Shown here one piece after another: positions 6,442-6,568 of a stretch of 6,568 bases of DNA. The notes under the pieces were generated by a model. That model worked only from the letters and a program-made list of their open reading frames with translations, made no database searches and was not told where the DNA came from. The position numbers were made by a program, and so were the translations under genes. The stretch's first letter is position 1, and every line of letters begins with the position of its first letter. This DNA comes from an uncultured Eubacteriales bacterium. GTDB taxonomy: Bacteria > Bacillota > Clostridia > Lachnospirales > CAG-274. The stretch spans positions 1-6,568 of the forward strand of contig CABVAP010000129.1 of NCBI GenBank assembly GCA_902496345.1, given 5' to 3'.

Positions 6442-6568
6442 AAGTTGTAGGGCTAAACTTTTTTGTTAAAAAGATTTTAAAAAACTAGTTTTGTGGTGGT
6501 TTTAGTTTTTGATTTATAATCCGATTACATCGGAAATCTATTTATTTGCCTACGGCGTGGTACTTGGC
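6442..6568. other. Non-coding 3' region with a small hairpin and GC-richer end
   Basis: No credible gene follows the SGNH stop codon. The first 70 bases are A/T-rich, with a weak inverted repeat, AAAAACTA (6480-6487) with TAGTTTTT (6503-6510), around a 15-nt loop. This is too A/T-rich to be a convincing terminator. Beyond it, TCCGAT (6520-6525) pairs with ATCGGA (6529-6534) around TAC, and the last 21 bases are clearly richer in G and C than the flanking DNA. The end may be the edge of an intergenic repeat or another element cut by the window boundary. Confidence 0.5.

Noticed and set aside
6453..6510. Rho-independent terminator after the SGNH gene
   Set aside because: The only stems are A/T pairs with long loops; no GC-rich stem followed by a T-run is present.

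Overview
The window looks like chromosomal DNA from an AT-rich, low-GC Gram-positive bacterium, most likely an endospore-forming or spore-lineage member of the Clostridia, possibly an uncultured gut species. The reasons are the strong A/T bias at third codon positions, Shine-Dalgarno sites ahead of most genes, a TTG start, and a SpoIVFB-type site-2 protease preceded by a small SpoIVFA-like membrane protein. The phylum-level call is inference from gene content and composition. All six genes read on the + strand, and nearly all are membrane or membrane-anchored proteins.

Layout: 8-81 is a GC-rich cluster of three hairpins just ahead of uppP. 115-960 encodes undecaprenyl-diphosphatase (UppP/BacA). 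1018-2454 encodes an NCS2-family permease of the AzgA/PbuG type with an altered substrate site. 2551-3012 encodes a short single-pass protein with an Arg-rich cytoplasmic tail, and 3031-3864 encodes a complete M50 protease with a CBS-like tail. This pair resembles spoIVFA-spoIVFB, except that the first partner has no M23 peptidase domain. 3948-5399 encodes an MBOAT O-acyltransferase and overlaps 5368-6441, a membrane-anchored SGNH-like esterase/acyltransferase. Together the last two look like a machine that moves acyl groups across the membrane and onto a cell-surface glycan. 6442-6568 is non-coding, with a small hairpin and a more GC-rich end that may be part of a repeat.

The genes form functional pairs rather than one pathway. 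UppP supplies recycled undecaprenyl phosphate for cell-wall glycans. The permease probably imports a nucleobase-like compound. The SpoIVFA-like/SpoIVFB pair would work in sigma-K activation during sporulation. The MBOAT/SGNH pair has its own strong promoter-like sequence at 3867-3895 and is probably a separate transcription unit. Four starts were moved downstream from the longest possible reading frames (to 115, 1018, 3948 and 5368), using Shine-Dalgarno sites, family N-termini and the promoter. I did not find a clearly novel system. The most unusual points are the M23-less SpoIVFA-like gene and the substituted substrate motifs of the permease.
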